From: Cellulomonas hominis
Lineage (GTDB): Bacteria; Actinomycetota; Actinomycetes; Actinomycetales; Cellulomonadaceae
DNA: 33,998 bases
Direction of reading: 5' to 3'
Assembly (NCBI RefSeq): GCF_005239125.1
Contig: NZ_SZYE01000021.1
Location: 1-33,998 of the forward strand
Shown here piece by piece: positions 16,526-26,834 of the stretch. Position 1 is the first letter of the stretch. Every line of letters begins with the position of its first letter. A program made the position numbers and the translations under genes. Below the pieces are notes generated by a model that worked only from the letters and a program-made list of their open reading frames with translations, did not search any database and was not told the origin of the DNA.

Positions 16526-17280
16526 TGGTCGAACGCCTTGCGCTCGACGGCGGCGCGCTCGTCGGCCTCGTCGTACCGCTCGTCGCGGCCCTCGGCCGTG
16601 ACCTCGCCGCGCTTCGCCGCCCGGCGCCCGCGGAGCACCTCGACGGCGATCGGGATCACCGAGACGAGCACGATGAGGACCAGCAGGACCTCGATGTTGT
16701 CCTTCACGAACGTCACGTTGCCGAGCACGTAGCCGAGCAGCGTCACGCCGACGCCCCACAGCAGCGCGCCGATGACGTTGAACGACACGAAGTGCCGGTA
16801 GCTCATCTTCCCGACGCCCGCGGCCACCGGCGCGTAGGTGCGCACGATGGGCACGAAGCGGGCGACGATGATGGTCCGGCCGCCGTACTTGTCGAAGTAC
16901 TTGTACGTCTGGTCGATGTACTGCTGCTTGAAGATCCGCGAGTTCGGCCGGTTGAACAGCCGCGGTCCCACCTTGTTGCCGATCAGGTAGGCCAGCTGGT
17001 CGCCGAGGAACGCCGCCGCGAACAGCAGGGCGCAGAGCAGCCACAGCGGGAAGTCCAGCTCCTGGTGCGCCACGAGCATGCCCGCGGTGAACAGCAGCGA
17101 GTCGCCGGGGAGCAGCGGGAACAGCAGGCCCGTCTCGATGAAGACGACGATGACGATCCCGATCAGCGCGTACGAGCCGAACGAGGAGATGAGGTGCTCC
17201 GCGTCGAGCCAGTCCGGCAGCAGCGCCGGCTGGGCACCGAGGGCAGGGACGAGCGACACGAGCGCGGCTGACGCAGGCAT
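16522..17280 (-). CDS. DedA-family membrane protein (second copy)
   Basis: 252 aa. The protein has a short hydrophobic N-terminus, then the DedA core: FIETGLLFPLLPGDSLLFTAG (about 46-66, given in part), GDQLAYLIGNKVGPRLF, and VARFVPIVRTYAPVAAGVGKM (about 140-160, given in part) with the key arginine. Several membrane segments and a charged C-terminal tail rich in Glu, Arg and Asp follow. It belongs to the DedA branch with PGDS and FNRPNS-type loops, distinct from the copy at 6523. DedA proteins move phospholipids or undecaprenyl phosphate across the membrane. The ATG at 17280 has a TACGCT -10 box 7 nt upstream and no ribosome site. The downstream HAD gene overlaps it by 4 bases. Confidence 0.9.
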   Translation of the reverse strand: MPASAALVSLVPALGAQPALLPDWLDAEHLISSFGSYALIGIVIVVFIETGLLFPLLPGDSLLFTAGMLVAHQELDFPLWLLCALLFAAAFLGDQLAYLIGNKVGPRLFNRPNSRIFKQQYIDQTYKYFDKYGGRTIIVARFVPIVRTYAPVAAGVGKMSYRHFVSFNVIGALLWGVGVTLLGYVLGNVTFVKDNIEVLLVLIVLVSVIPIAVEVLRGRRAAKRGEVTAEGRDERYDEADERAAVERKAFDQ

Positions 17281-17287
17281 GGGCCTC

Positions 17288-17293
17288 AGCGTA
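17288..17293 (-). promoter_or_regulatory. -10 box of leaderless DedA-HAD operon
   Basis: TACGCT on the minus strand, 7 nt before the ATG at 17280; identical to the pyrE box. Confidence 0.55.
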
Positions 17294-17400
17294 CGGGGCG
17301 GGGGTCCGCGGGCGGACGGCCGGAGGTGCAGGTCCTGTGTGGGTACCCCGAGGGCCTGAGGTGGTGCGCGCACTGTGCTACCGCCGTGAGCCGGGTGCGG

Positions 17401-17406
17401 GAGGAT
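17401..17406 (+). promoter_or_regulatory. -10 box of purT
   Basis: GAGGAT, 7 nt before the GTG at 17414, nearly the same sequence context as purC. The overlapping GGGAGG (17399-17404) could instead be a ribosome site; both readings point to the GTG and not to the ATG at 17405. Confidence 0.45.
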
Positions 17407-17413
17407 GGCCGCC

Positions 17414-18637
17414 GTGACGACCTCCCCGCCCGCCGGCCGGCCCGGCGTCCTCGGCACCCCGCTCACGCCCGGCGCGACCCGGGTCCTGCTGCTCGGCTCC
17501 GGCGAGCTCGGCAAGGAGGTCGCGATCGAGCTGCAGCGGCTCGGCGTCGAGGTGGTCGCCGTCGACCGGTACCCGGACGCCCCGGCCATGCAGGTCGCCC
17601 ACCGGTCGCACGTCGTCGACATGCTCGACCCCGCGGCGCTGCGGGCCGTGCTCGACGCCGAGGCCCCGCACGTCGTGGTCCCGGAGATCGAGGCGATCGC
17701 CACGCACGTGCTCGCCGACGTCGAGGCCGCCGGGGTCCGGGTCGTGCCGACCGCCCGCGCCACCGTGCTCACGATGGACCGCGAGGGCATCCGGCGGCTG
17801 GCGGCGGAGGAGCTGGGCCTGCCCACCTCGCCGTACCGGTTCGTCGACGACCTCGACGCGCTGCGGGCCGCGGTCGACGCCGTCGGGCTGCCGTGCGTCG
17901 TGAAGCCCGTCATGTCGTCGTCGGGGAAGGGCCAGTCGGTGGTCCGCGCGGCGGACGACGTCGAGGCGGCGTGGGCCTCCGCCCAGCAGGGCGGCCGGGC
18001 GGTCGCCGACGACGGGACCGCGGTGCGGGTGATCGTCGAGGGTTTCGTGCGGTTCGACTCCGAGATCACGCTGCTGACCGTGCGGCACGCCGGGGGGACC
18101 ACGTTCTGCGACCCCGTCGGGCACGTCCAGGTCGACGGCGACTACCGGGAGTCCTGGCAGCCCGCGCCGCTGCCGCCGGGCACGCTCGCGGAGGCGCGGC
18201 GCGTCGCCGCCGCGGTGACCGACGCGCTCGGCGGCTGGGGCCTGTTCGGGGTCGAGCTGTTCGTCGTGGGGGACCGGGTGCTGTTCTCCGAGGTCTCGCC
18301 GCGCCCGCACGACACCGGCCTCGTCACGCTGGCGTCCCAGGACCTGTCGGAGTTCGCCCTGCACGCCCGCGCCGTGCTCGGCCTGCCCGTCGGGGACGTG
18401 CTGCCGCTCGGCCCGGCCGCGTCGTGCGCGGTGCTCGCCGAGGGCACGGGCGTGCCGCGGTTCTCCGGCGTCGACGCGGCGCTCGCGGTGCCGACCGCGC
18501 AGGTGCGGCTGTTCGGCAAGCCCGCCGTGGCGGGGCGCCGCCGGGTCGCGGTCACCGTCGCCCGGGGCGCCGACGTCGAGCAGGCGCGGGAGCGGGCCCG
18601 CGCGGCGGCCGCGGCGCTGACGGTCGACCTGGTGTGA
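17414..18637 (+). CDS. purT: Formate-dependent phosphoribosylglycinamide formyltransferase
   Basis: 407 aa. PurT makes formyl-GAR from GAR, formate and ATP, an alternative to the folate-dependent PurN in step 3 of purine synthesis. It is an ATP-grasp enzyme: the N-terminal preATP-grasp fold has [18 protein letters not shown] (about 24-41) and [17 protein letters not shown], the ATP-grasp centre has [16 protein letters not shown], and the metal-binding part has FGVELFV and [11 protein letters not shown]. Length and motifs match PurT and not PurK. The start GTG at 17414 is set by the upstream -10 box or ribosome site; the ATG 9 bases earlier has no room for either. The RNA methyltransferase gene overlaps its stop by 4 bases. 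PurT implies that the cell can use free formate for purines. Confidence 0.95.
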   Translation: MTTSPPAGRPGVLGTPLTPGATRVLLLGSGELGKEVAIELQRLGVEVVAVDRYPDAPAMQVAHRSHVVDMLDPAALRAVLDAEAPHVVVPEIEAIATHVLADVEAAGVRVVPTARATVLTMDREGIRRLAAEELGLPTSPYRFVDDLDALRAAVDAVGLPCVVKPVMSSSGKGQSVVRAADDVEAAWASAQQGGRAVADDGTAVRVIVEGFVRFDSEITLLTVRHAGGTTFCDPVGHVQVDGDYRESWQPAPLPPGTLAEARRVAAAVTDALGGWGLFGVELFVVGDRVLFSEVSPRPHDTGLVTLASQDLSEFALHARAVLGLPVGDVLPLGPAASCAVLAEGTGVPRFSGVDAALAVPTAQVRLFGKPAVAGRRRVAVTVARGADVEQARERARAAAAALTVDLV

Positions 18638-19329
18638 CCGTGGACCCGGCCGACCCCGTGGGCCCCGCCGACCCGCCCGACCCCGGCGCCCGCCCCGAGG
18701 AGGTCGGCGTCGGCCCCTGGCCCGGCGGCCCCGACGCCTGGCCCGACGACCCGCGGCTCGACCCCGGGCTGCTCGCCCACGGCGACCGCCGCAACGTGGC
18801 CGACCGGTACCGGTACTGGTCCGTCGAGGCCGTCGTCGCCGACCTCGACACCCGGCGGCACCCGTTCCACGTCGCGATCGAGAACTGGGCGCACGACCTC
18901 AACATCGGGTCCGTCGTCCGCACCGCCAACGCGTTCAACGCCGCCGGGGTGCACGTCGTCGGCCGCCGCCGGTGGAACCGCCGCGGCGCCATGGTCACCG
19001 ACCGCTACCTGCACGTGCACCACCACCCCGACGTCGACGACCTGCTGGCCTGGGCGGCGGCCGCGGGCCCGGGAGGCCGCGCGCTGCCGGTGCTCGGGAT
19101 CGACAACGTCCCGGGGTCCGTGCCGCTGGACGGCTACCCGGTGCCGCGGGAGTGCGTGCTGCTGTTCGGGCAGGAGTCCGCGGGCCTGTCGGAGGCCGCG
19201 CGGCGGGGCGCGGCGGCGGTGCTGCACATCGACCAGTACGGCTCCACGCGGTCGATCAACGCGGGCGCGGCGGCGGCGATCGCGATGCACGCCTGGGCGG
19301 TCCGGCACGCGGGACCGCCGCCGGCCTGA
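18634..19329 (+). CDS. SpoU/TrmH-family RNA 2'-O-ribose methyltransferase
   Basis: 231 aa. The N-terminal 45 residues are Pro/Asp/Gly-rich and likely disordered. The SPOUT domain follows with its three motifs: [20 protein letters not shown] (motif 1), [12 protein letters not shown] (motif 2) and [20 protein letters not shown] (motif 3). These bind S-adenosylmethionine in a trefoil knot, and the enzyme methylates ribose 2'-OH in tRNA or rRNA; which position is unknown. GTG at 18634 overlaps the purT stop in GTGA; another in-frame GTG lies 6 bases later. The purT-methyltransferase coupling has no obvious metabolic logic. An RNA methyltransferase of this type also sits near pyrE and clpB in M. 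tuberculosis (Rv0380c, from memory). Confidence 0.9.
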   Translation: MTVDPADPVGPADPPDPGARPEEVGVGPWPGGPDAWPDDPRLDPGLLAHGDRRNVADRYRYWSVEAVVADLDTRRHPFHVAIENWAHDLNIGSVVRTANAFNAAGVHVVGRRRWNRRGAMVTDRYLHVHHHPDVDDLLAWAAAAGPGGRALPVLGIDNVPGSVPLDGYPVPRECVLLFGQESAGLSEAARRGAAAVLHIDQYGSTRSINAGAAAAIAMHAWAVRHAGPPPA

Positions 19330-19354
19330 CCACCTCCGGCGTCCCGTGGGCAGG

Positions 19355-19383
19355 ACGTCCCGACCGGCCGGTCCCCGGGACGT
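19355..19383 (+). terminator. Hairpin between the methyltransferase and fba
   Basis: Arms ACGTCCCG (19355-19362) and CGGGACGT (19376-19383) enclose the palindrome ACCGGCCGGT. Likely terminator of the purT unit, directly before the fba promoter. Confidence 0.45.
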
Positions 19384-19385
19384 GC

Positions 19386-19391
19386 CAGACT
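19386..19391 (+). promoter_or_regulatory. Possible -10 box of fba
   Basis: CAGACT, giving a leader of about 36 nt with a GGAG ribosome site before the ATG at 19434. Confidence 0.4.
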
Positions 19392-19433
19392 TGGGGAGAA
19401 AGCGAAACCCCACTTCTCTTTGGAGCTGCTGCG

Positions 19434-20456
<1,023 letters not shown>

Positions 20457-20489
20457 TCCGCCCGGTCCCCGCACGGGGAGCGACGCGGC

Positions 20490-20524
20490 GAGGGCCCGGT
20501 CACCGTCACGGTGACCGGGCCCTC
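20490..20524. terminator. Strong hairpin between fba and the convergent STAS gene
   Basis: A perfect 15-bp stem (20490-20504 with 20510-20524) and a 5-nt loop. It can end transcription from both sides. Confidence 0.8.
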
Positions 20525-20547
20525 GTGCGTCCGGGGTCGTGCGCCGC

Positions 20548-20964
20548 TCAGGCCTGGTGGTCGTCCTCGACCACGTCGAGCAGCTCGCCGATCCGGGTGA
20601 CCTCGAGCAGGAACTGCACCGTCGGCGGCACGTGCAGCAGCCGGACGCGGTGCGGGGTCCGCATGGCGAGCCTGGCCAGGAACGCGACGCCGGACGAGTC
20701 CATGAACGTCACGTGGTGGGCGTCCACCTCGATGGGCAGGCCGGCCTGCTCGGCGTCGGTGGACGCCTGCGCCAGGTCCGGTCCGAGGTCCGCGTCGACC
20801 TCACCGGAGAGCACGATCGTGGTCCGGTCGGGGGACAGGATGACGTGCACCGAGCCCGGTTCCCCGGCGGCGTCGCCCGGAGCGGGTACGGTCGGCGCGG
20901 CCGAGGCATCCGCGCCCTGGTCCCTGGCGAGCCCGCCCGCGGGTGTGCTGTTACCGTCGCGCAC
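20548..20964 (-). CDS. STAS-domain anti-anti-sigma factor (RsbV/SpoIIAA-like)
   Basis: 138 aa. About 38 disordered residues come first, then a STAS domain: VILSPDRTTIVLSGEVDADL (strand and loop) and VTFMDSSGVAFLARL (about 85-99) with the serine that partner kinases phosphorylate. In partner switching the unphosphorylated STAS protein traps an anti-sigma kinase and frees its target; a PP2C phosphatase resets it. The GTG at 20964 has an excellent ribosome site (GGGAGGGAG), while upstream starts have none, so I use it. It is divergent, 113 bp away, from the gene for a combined PP2C phosphatase and kinase, its obvious partner. The end faces fba across a terminator. Confidence 0.88.
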   Translation of the reverse strand: MRDGNSTPAGGLARDQGADASAAPTVPAPGDAAGEPGSVHVILSPDRTTIVLSGEVDADLGPDLAQASTDAEQAGLPIEVDAHHVTFMDSSGVAFLARLAMRTPHRVRLLHVPPTVQFLLEVTRIGELLDVVEDDHQA

Positions 20965-21077
20965 GATGCTCCCTCCCGTCCGGGCGGCTGCCGCAGGGGC
21001 CGCCGCCGGTGATCGGCCCGTCCCGGCGGGCTGCTGCACCGGGATCTGTCGGGAACGCTAGACGATCGGAGGCGGTG

Positions 21078-23282
21078 GTGGTCAACTCCACGCCCGGCGA
21101 CGGTGCCGCGGACACCGTCGACTCGATCGGGCGCGCGGTCGGGCAGATCGTCGGCATGCCGGTCCTCGTGGTGGCCGCGGAGCCGCCGCGGTGGCCCGTC
21201 GTCTGGGTGAACCGCGCGTTCACCGAGGCGACCGGGCTCACGCTCGACGAGGTCGCGGGCCCTGCGGTGGACCTGATCGCCCTGTCCGCCGAGGACGCCT
21301 CCGGCCTGCACCAGCTCCAGGACGCCGTCCTGGACCGTCGCGCGACCTCCGCCCTGCTCCGGCTGCGCCGTGCCGGCGGCGACTGGTTCTGGGCGCGCGC
21401 GGTCGTCACCCCGGTGACCGCCGAGGGTGCGACGGAGCCGACGCACTGGGTGGCGGCGCTGGTCGACGTCACCGACCAGGTCGACCGCGACGCCGCGGTC
21501 GCCGCGGAGGTCGAGGTCGTCCGCCGGGAGAGCGAGGACCTCGCGCTGATCGGCGCGGTGTCCGACCTGGTGATGGACCTGGACGACCCGTACGGCCTGC
21601 GGGCCATCGCCGAGCTGCTCGCGCACCGGGTGGTCGCCTGGGCCGGCTTCTACGTGGACGACGACGGCCTGCAGGCGGCGGACGGCGTCGACGTGACCCG
21701 CGCGCCCCGCGCGTCGGGGCGCCGGCACGGCCCCGGCGGCACGGGCGTGCCGTTCGTCGCCCGGCGGGGTGCGCGTCCGCCCGGGGACGACCCGGTGCAG
21801 CGGCTCCTGGACGGCGAGGGGGAGACGCACCTCGTCCTGGACCTCGACACCGACGCGCCGGGCCAGCCGGGCACCGCCTCGGCGTGGCTGGCGGAGGACC
21901 TGCGCGCCCGCGTCCCCGACGGTGCGGCCGTCGGGCACGTCGCGGTCCTGCCGCTGCCCGGCCGGCACCGCGTGCTCGGCCTGCTGGCGGTGATCCCGCG
22001 CGCGACCGGCCCCGACCTGGTCCACGACGCCCCCGCCCGCGGCGGCGTCGACGAGCGCACCCGCACCATCCTGTCGCTCACGGCGCGCCGGGTCGGCCTG
22101 GCGATGGAGAACGTCCGGCTGTACGCCCGCGAGCACCGCGTGGCGGAGACCCTGCAGCGCGCGATGCTGCCGGAGCAGGCCGAGGTCGAGGGCCTGGACG
22201 TCTGGTCGTACTACGCGCCGAACGTCGTCTACGCGCAGGTCGGCGGCGACTGGTACGACGTCGTGCAGATCGCCCCGGACGTGGTCGGCGTGGTGATCGG
22301 CGACGTCGTGGGCCACGACGTCGAGGCCGCCGCGGCGATGGGCCAGCTCCGGTCGGTCGTGCGCGCGTACGCCTTCGAGGTCACCGAGCCCGGCCCGGTG
22401 CTCGAGCGCGTCGACCAGCTCGTCGGCGGCATGCGCATCCCGCGCTCCGCGGGGCTGGTGCTCACCACGCTCACCCGCCGGGACCCCGAGGACGGCGGCT
22501 GCCCGAGCTGGCACCTGGAGTACTCGCGCGCCGGCCACCTGCCCGCCCTGCTGGTGCGGGACGGCCAGGTCGTGCTGCTCGACGGCGCCGGCGGCGCGCT
22601 CATCGGGTTCGGCGACGGGCACCGGCGGACGGCGCGGCACGACCTGCTGCCCGGCGACGTGCTGGTGTTCTACACCGACGGCCTCATCGAGCGCCGGGAC
22701 CGCGCGCTGCCGGACGGCCTGGCCGCGCTGCGCGAGGTGGCGGCGGGCGCGTCCGCCGTCGACGCGGCGGGCATCGGCGAGGAGCTGCTCGCGCGGCTCG
22801 CGGACAGCCCCGAGGACGACGTCGCCGTCGTCGTCGTGCGGATCCCCGACCTCACCGACACCTCGGGGCACGGCGGCAACGTCCGCAGCCGGCGGTGGCA
22901 GCTGCCGAGCGAGCCGGGCTCCATCGCCCGCGCCCGGCACGCGGTGCTGCGGACCTCGCACGCGTGGGAGCTGGGCGACGCGTCGAACGCGGAGCTCGTC
23001 GTCTCCGAGCTGGTCGCCAACGCCGTGCTGCACGGCTGGGGGCGGGTCACCCTGCGGCTGCACGACACCGGCGACGGCCTGCGGATCGAGGTCGAGGACT
23101 CCAACCCGACGCCGCCCGTCGCGACCGAGGGCCACCCGGGCAGGATCGGCGGGTTCGGCATGCGGATCGTCGAGCGGCTCGCCGACTGGGGCTGGCGGCC
23201 GTCGCGCGGCGGCAAGGTCGTGTGGGCGCGGGTGCGGCCGTCGGAGCCCTCGGTGCTGCGCGGCCCCCGGGGCGGGGCGTAG
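21078..23282 (+). CDS. PAS-GAF-PP2C(SpoIIE)-HATPase fusion, partner-switching phosphatase/kinase
   Basis: 734 aa, soluble. Domains in order: a PAS sensor (about 15-135; PVVWVNRAFTEATGL, then WFWARAVVTPV), a GAF-like sensor (about 165-345), a PP2C/SpoIIE phosphatase (about 350-590) and an RsbW-like ATPase (about 605-720). The phosphatase motifs are complete: QRAMLPE, GGDWYDV, GDVVGHD, AGHLPALL, FYTDGLIERRD and DDVAVVVV, with metal-binding Asp residues. The ATPase has the N-box SELVANAVLHG, a G1-like VEDSNP and a glycine-rich GGFGMRIVERL. One protein thus carries the opposing activities that RsbU/P and RsbW share in Bacillus. GTG at 21078 is favoured by GGAGG five bases before it; GTG 21075 is too close. 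Its targets are most likely the STAS proteins encoded on both sides. Signals sensed by PAS and GAF are unknown. Confidence 0.92.
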   Translation: MVNSTPGDGAADTVDSIGRAVGQIVGMPVLVVAAEPPRWPVVWVNRAFTEATGLTLDEVAGPAVDLIALSAEDASGLHQLQDAVLDRRATSALLRLRRAGGDWFWARAVVTPVTAEGATEPTHWVAALVDVTDQVDRDAAVAAEVEVVRRESEDLALIGAVSDLVMDLDDPYGLRAIAELLAHRVVAWAGFYVDDDGLQAADGVDVTRAPRASGRRHGPGGTGVPFVARRGARPPGDDPVQRLLDGEGETHLVLDLDTDAPGQPGTASAWLAEDLRARVPDGAAVGHVAVLPLPGRHRVLGLLAVIPRATGPDLVHDAPARGGVDERTRTILSLTARRVGLAMENVRLYAREHRVAETLQRAMLPEQAEVEGLDVWSYYAPNVVYAQVGGDWYDVVQIAPDVVGVVIGDVVGHDVEAAAAMGQLRSVVRAYAFEVTEPGPVLERVDQLVGGMRIPRSAGLVLTTLTRRDPEDGGCPSWHLEYSRAGHLPALLVRDGQVVLLDGAGGALIGFGDGHRRTARHDLLPGDVLVFYTDGLIERRDRALPDGLAALREVAAGASAVDAAGIGEELLARLADSPEDDVAVVVVRIPDLTDTSGHGGNVRSRRWQLPSEPGSIARARHAVLRTSHAWELGDASNAELVVSELVANAVLHGWGRVTLRLHDTGDGLRIEVEDSNPTPPVATEGHPGRIGGFGMRIVERLADWGWRPSRGGKVVWARVRPSEPSVLRGPRGGA

Positions 23283-23292
23283 GCCGGAGGGG

Positions 23293-23664
23293 TCAGGCGG
23301 GGGAGGGCGCGTCCTGCGCGACCTGCTCCGTGCCGTCGCCCTCGGGCGCGGCGCACCGGTGGTCCGCGTCGATGCGGAACAGCTCGAGCGCCCCGCAGAT
23401 CTCCAGCACGAACAGGTCCCGCGGGTCGGCGCCGCGCAGCACCGTCGCGCCGCCGCGCTTGCGGCTCGCGTCCGCCAGCGAGATGAGGAACGCCGCGCCG
23501 GTCGAGTCCATGAACGTCACGTCGCACATGTCGATGACGAGCAGCTGGCGGCGCAGGCCCACGACGCGCGCGGCGATCTCGGGGAACTGGTCGCGCTCGG
23601 CCAGGTCGAGGTCCCCGGCGACGACGAGGGTCGTCGTCGCGGCCGAGGTGGCGATCTCGATCAT
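23293..23664 (-). CDS. STAS-domain anti-anti-sigma factor, second copy
   Basis: 123 aa, a nearly bare STAS domain. LVVAGDLDLAERDQF gives the first strands and helix, and LLVIDMCDVTFMDSTGAAFL contains the phosphorylation site Ser54. The C-terminus is acidic. The ATG at 23664 starts the domain directly, with AGGT 6 nt upstream as a modest ribosome site; longer in-frame starts would add a sequence with no family match. It converges on the PP2C-ATPase gene with a 10-bp gap. It differs clearly from the STAS protein at 20548, so the two are likely separate substrates or the two ends of a relay. No sigma factor gene is near. Confidence 0.87.
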   Translation of the reverse strand: MIEIATSAATTTLVVAGDLDLAERDQFPEIAARVVGLRRQLLVIDMCDVTFMDSTGAAFLISLADASRKRGGATVLRGADPRDLFVLEICGALELFRIDADHRCAAPEGDGTEQVAQDAPSPA

Positions 23665-23755
23665 GGGGGGACCTGTCGACGAGGGGCACGTGCTGGACGA
23701 CTGTAACCGCGTCCCCGGTGCCGACGCATGCCGAGGATCCCCGCCGGCCGCCTGC

Positions 23756-23761
23756 GACACT
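23756..23761 (+). promoter_or_regulatory. -10 box of leaderless DUF3151 gene
   Basis: GACACT, 6 nt before the ATG at 23768. Confidence 0.4.
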
Positions 23762-23767
23762 GTGGCC

Positions 23768-24190
23768 ATGACCGGAGCCAACCTCCTCGGACCCGAGCCC
23801 ACCCGCCTCCCGGACGGTGCCGACGCCGACGCGCGCGCCGTCCTCGCCGCCGGCGGCGACCCCCGCGACGCCGCGCGCCGCGTCCCCGCCTCGTCGCTCG
23901 CCTGGGCGCTGCTCGCCGAGCGGGCGCTGCGCGACGAGGGCGACCCGGTCGCCGCGTACGCCTACGCCCGCACCGGCTACCACCGCGGCCTGGACGCGCT
24001 GCGCCGCGCGGGCTGGCGGGGCCAGGGGCCGATCCCCGCGGACCACGAGCCGAACCAGGGGTTCCTGCGGGCGCTGCTCGCCCTCGCCGAGGCCGCCGAC
24101 GCCATCGAGGAGGAGGAGGAGGCCGCGCGCTGCGAGCAGTTCCTCGTCGACTCGGGGACCTCCGCCGCCGAGGTCGCCGGGCTCCGCTGA
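23768..24190 (+). CDS. DUF3151 family protein
   Basis: 140 aa, soluble, the usual family length. The protein is mostly helical, with LAWALLAERAL, the conserved AYAYARTGYHRGLDALRRAGWRG region (shown in part) and PNQGFLRALLALAEAADAIEE near the C-terminus, typical of the actinobacterial DUF3151 family. Its function is unknown. In M. tuberculosis the family member (Rv0360c, from memory) also lies between purA and fba, as here, so the link is old. A TPR-like helical-repeat fold is a guess from the alanine-rich helices. Start ATG at 23768 has a -10 box 6 nt upstream and no ribosome site. Confidence 0.88.
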   Translation: MTGANLLGPEPTRLPDGADADARAVLAAGGDPRDAARRVPASSLAWALLAERALRDEGDPVAAYAYARTGYHRGLDALRRAGWRGQGPIPADHEPNQGFLRALLALAEAADAIEEEEEAARCEQFLVDSGTSAAEVAGLR

Positions 24191-25662
<1,472 letters not shown>

Positions 25663-25663
<1 letters not shown>

Positions 25664-25740
25664 CCCGCCGCGGGGACTCCGCCGGACGGAGGACGTGGTC
25701 CGCGCAGATCCGTCGTCCCGACGACGCGGCGGGTCCCCGC
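25663..25740 (+). terminator. Nested inverted repeat after purA
   Basis: Outer arms ACCCGCCGCG (25663-25672) and CGCGGCGGGT (25725-25734), with an overlapping alternative pair GCGGGGAC/GTCCCCGC (25670-25677 and 25733-25740) and an inner hairpin CGTCGT-CCCG-ACGACG (25711-25726). Probably a terminator; the competing stems are odd. Confidence 0.4.
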
Positions 25741-25759
25741 GCCGGGGGACGGTGCCGGG

Positions 25760-26809
25760 GTGCGAACCACCCGTCACCGCCCCCGGACCCTGCTCCGCCG
25801 GACCGCGCTCGCCGTCGCGCTGACCCTCCTCGCCCTGCCGCTCGCCGGCGCCGGGTACGAGGCGTGGTCGGCCCGCGGCGCCGCGGACCGCTACCCGCCC
25901 CCCGGCCGCCTGGTCGACGTCGGCGGCCACGCCCTGCACCTGGACGTCCGTGGCACCGGGTCGCCGGTCGTCGTGCTCGAGGCCGGCAGCGGCGAGACGT
26001 CGCTCGGCTGGGAGTCCGTCGCCGACGCCCTGGCCCAGCGCACCACCGTCGTGGCGTACGACCGCGCGGGCTACGCCTGGAGCGAGCCGTCCGCGGAGCC
26101 GCGCACCGGTGAGGCCGTCGTCGCCGACCTGCGCGCCGCGCTCGACGCCGCCGGGCTCGCCGGCCCGTACGTCGTGGTCGGCCACTCGATGGGCGGGCTG
26201 TTCGCCCGGCTCCTCGCCGAGCGGGCGCCGGAGGACGTCGCCGGGCTCGTGCTCGTCGACGCCCGGCCCGAGGACGACGCCCGGGAGACCGCGGACGTGC
26301 TCGCGGCCGAGGGCCGGCCCGCCGACCCGCCCGCGTGGGCCCTGGGCGCGCTGCAGCGCACCGGCGTGCTCCGGCTGTTCGCCGACCAGCTCCTGGCCGG
26401 CATGGTGGACCCGGCGGAGCAGGACCGGTTCCTCGACGTCGTCGCCACCCCCGCCTTCTTCGCCGCGCGGCAGGAGGAGGCCGACCTGATCGGGTCGACC
26501 GAGGACGCCGTCCGCGGGCAGGACCTCGGCGACCTCCCGGTGCGGGTCGTCGCCCGGGGCGAGCCCCAGGACTACGCCGCCGCCGGCATCTCCGCGCGCG
26601 GCGGCGCCGAGCTGGAGCGGATCTGGCAGGACGGGCAGCGCCGCATGCTCGGGCTCTCCTCGCGTGCCGCGCTCGTCGTCGCGGAGGGGAGCGGTCACCT
26701 GGTGCCGCGCGACCGTCCGGACGTGGTGGTCGACCAGGTGCTCGAGGTGCTGACCGAGATCGGCGCGGACCGGGGCGCCCGGTCGGCGTGGACGGCCGGG
26801 CGGGGGTGA
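25760..26809 (+). CDS. Exported or membrane-anchored alpha/beta hydrolase
   Basis: 349 aa. A basic N-terminus ([13 protein letters not shown]) and a hydrophobic segment (about 15-33) form a signal peptide or anchor; there is no lipobox. The hydrolase domain shows VVLEAGSGE (oxyanion region), YDRAGYAWS, the nucleophile elbow GHSMGG with Ser143, LVDARPED and a final GSGHLVP with His313. The acid of the triad is probably the Asp/Glu in the RGEPQDY region. This is the large abhydrolase-1 family, including esterases, epoxide hydrolases and haloperoxidases; the substrate is unknown. Start GTG at 25760 follows a GGGGGACGG stretch. It stands between purA and purD but has no purine role that I can see. 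Confidence 0.85.
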   Translation: MRTTRHRPRTLLRRTALAVALTLLALPLAGAGYEAWSARGAADRYPPPGRLVDVGGHALHLDVRGTGSPVVVLEAGSGETSLGWESVADALAQRTTVVAYDRAGYAWSEPSAEPRTGEAVVADLRAALDAAGLAGPYVVVGHSMGGLFARLLAERAPEDVAGLVLVDARPEDDARETADVLAAEGRPADPPAWALGALQRTGVLRLFADQLLAGMVDPAEQDRFLDVVATPAFFAARQEEADLIGSTEDAVRGQDLGDLPVRVVARGEPQDYAAAGISARGGAELERIWQDGQRRMLGLSSRAALVVAEGSGHLVPRDRPDVVVDQVLEVLTEIGADRGARSAWTAGRG

Positions 26810-26821
26810 GTACGACCTCGG

Positions 26822-26827
26822 TAGGGT
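26822..26827 (+). promoter_or_regulatory. -10 box of leaderless purD
   Basis: TAGGGT, 7 nt before the GTG at 26835; no ribosome site. Confidence 0.6.
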
Positions 26828-26834
26828 CGGCCCC

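Noticed and set aside
20965-21077. Longer start for the PP2C fusion protein, reaching back over the divergent STAS start
   Set aside because: It would overlap the STAS ribosome site and adds Arg/Pro-rich sequence without family match; GTG 21078 has GGAGG.
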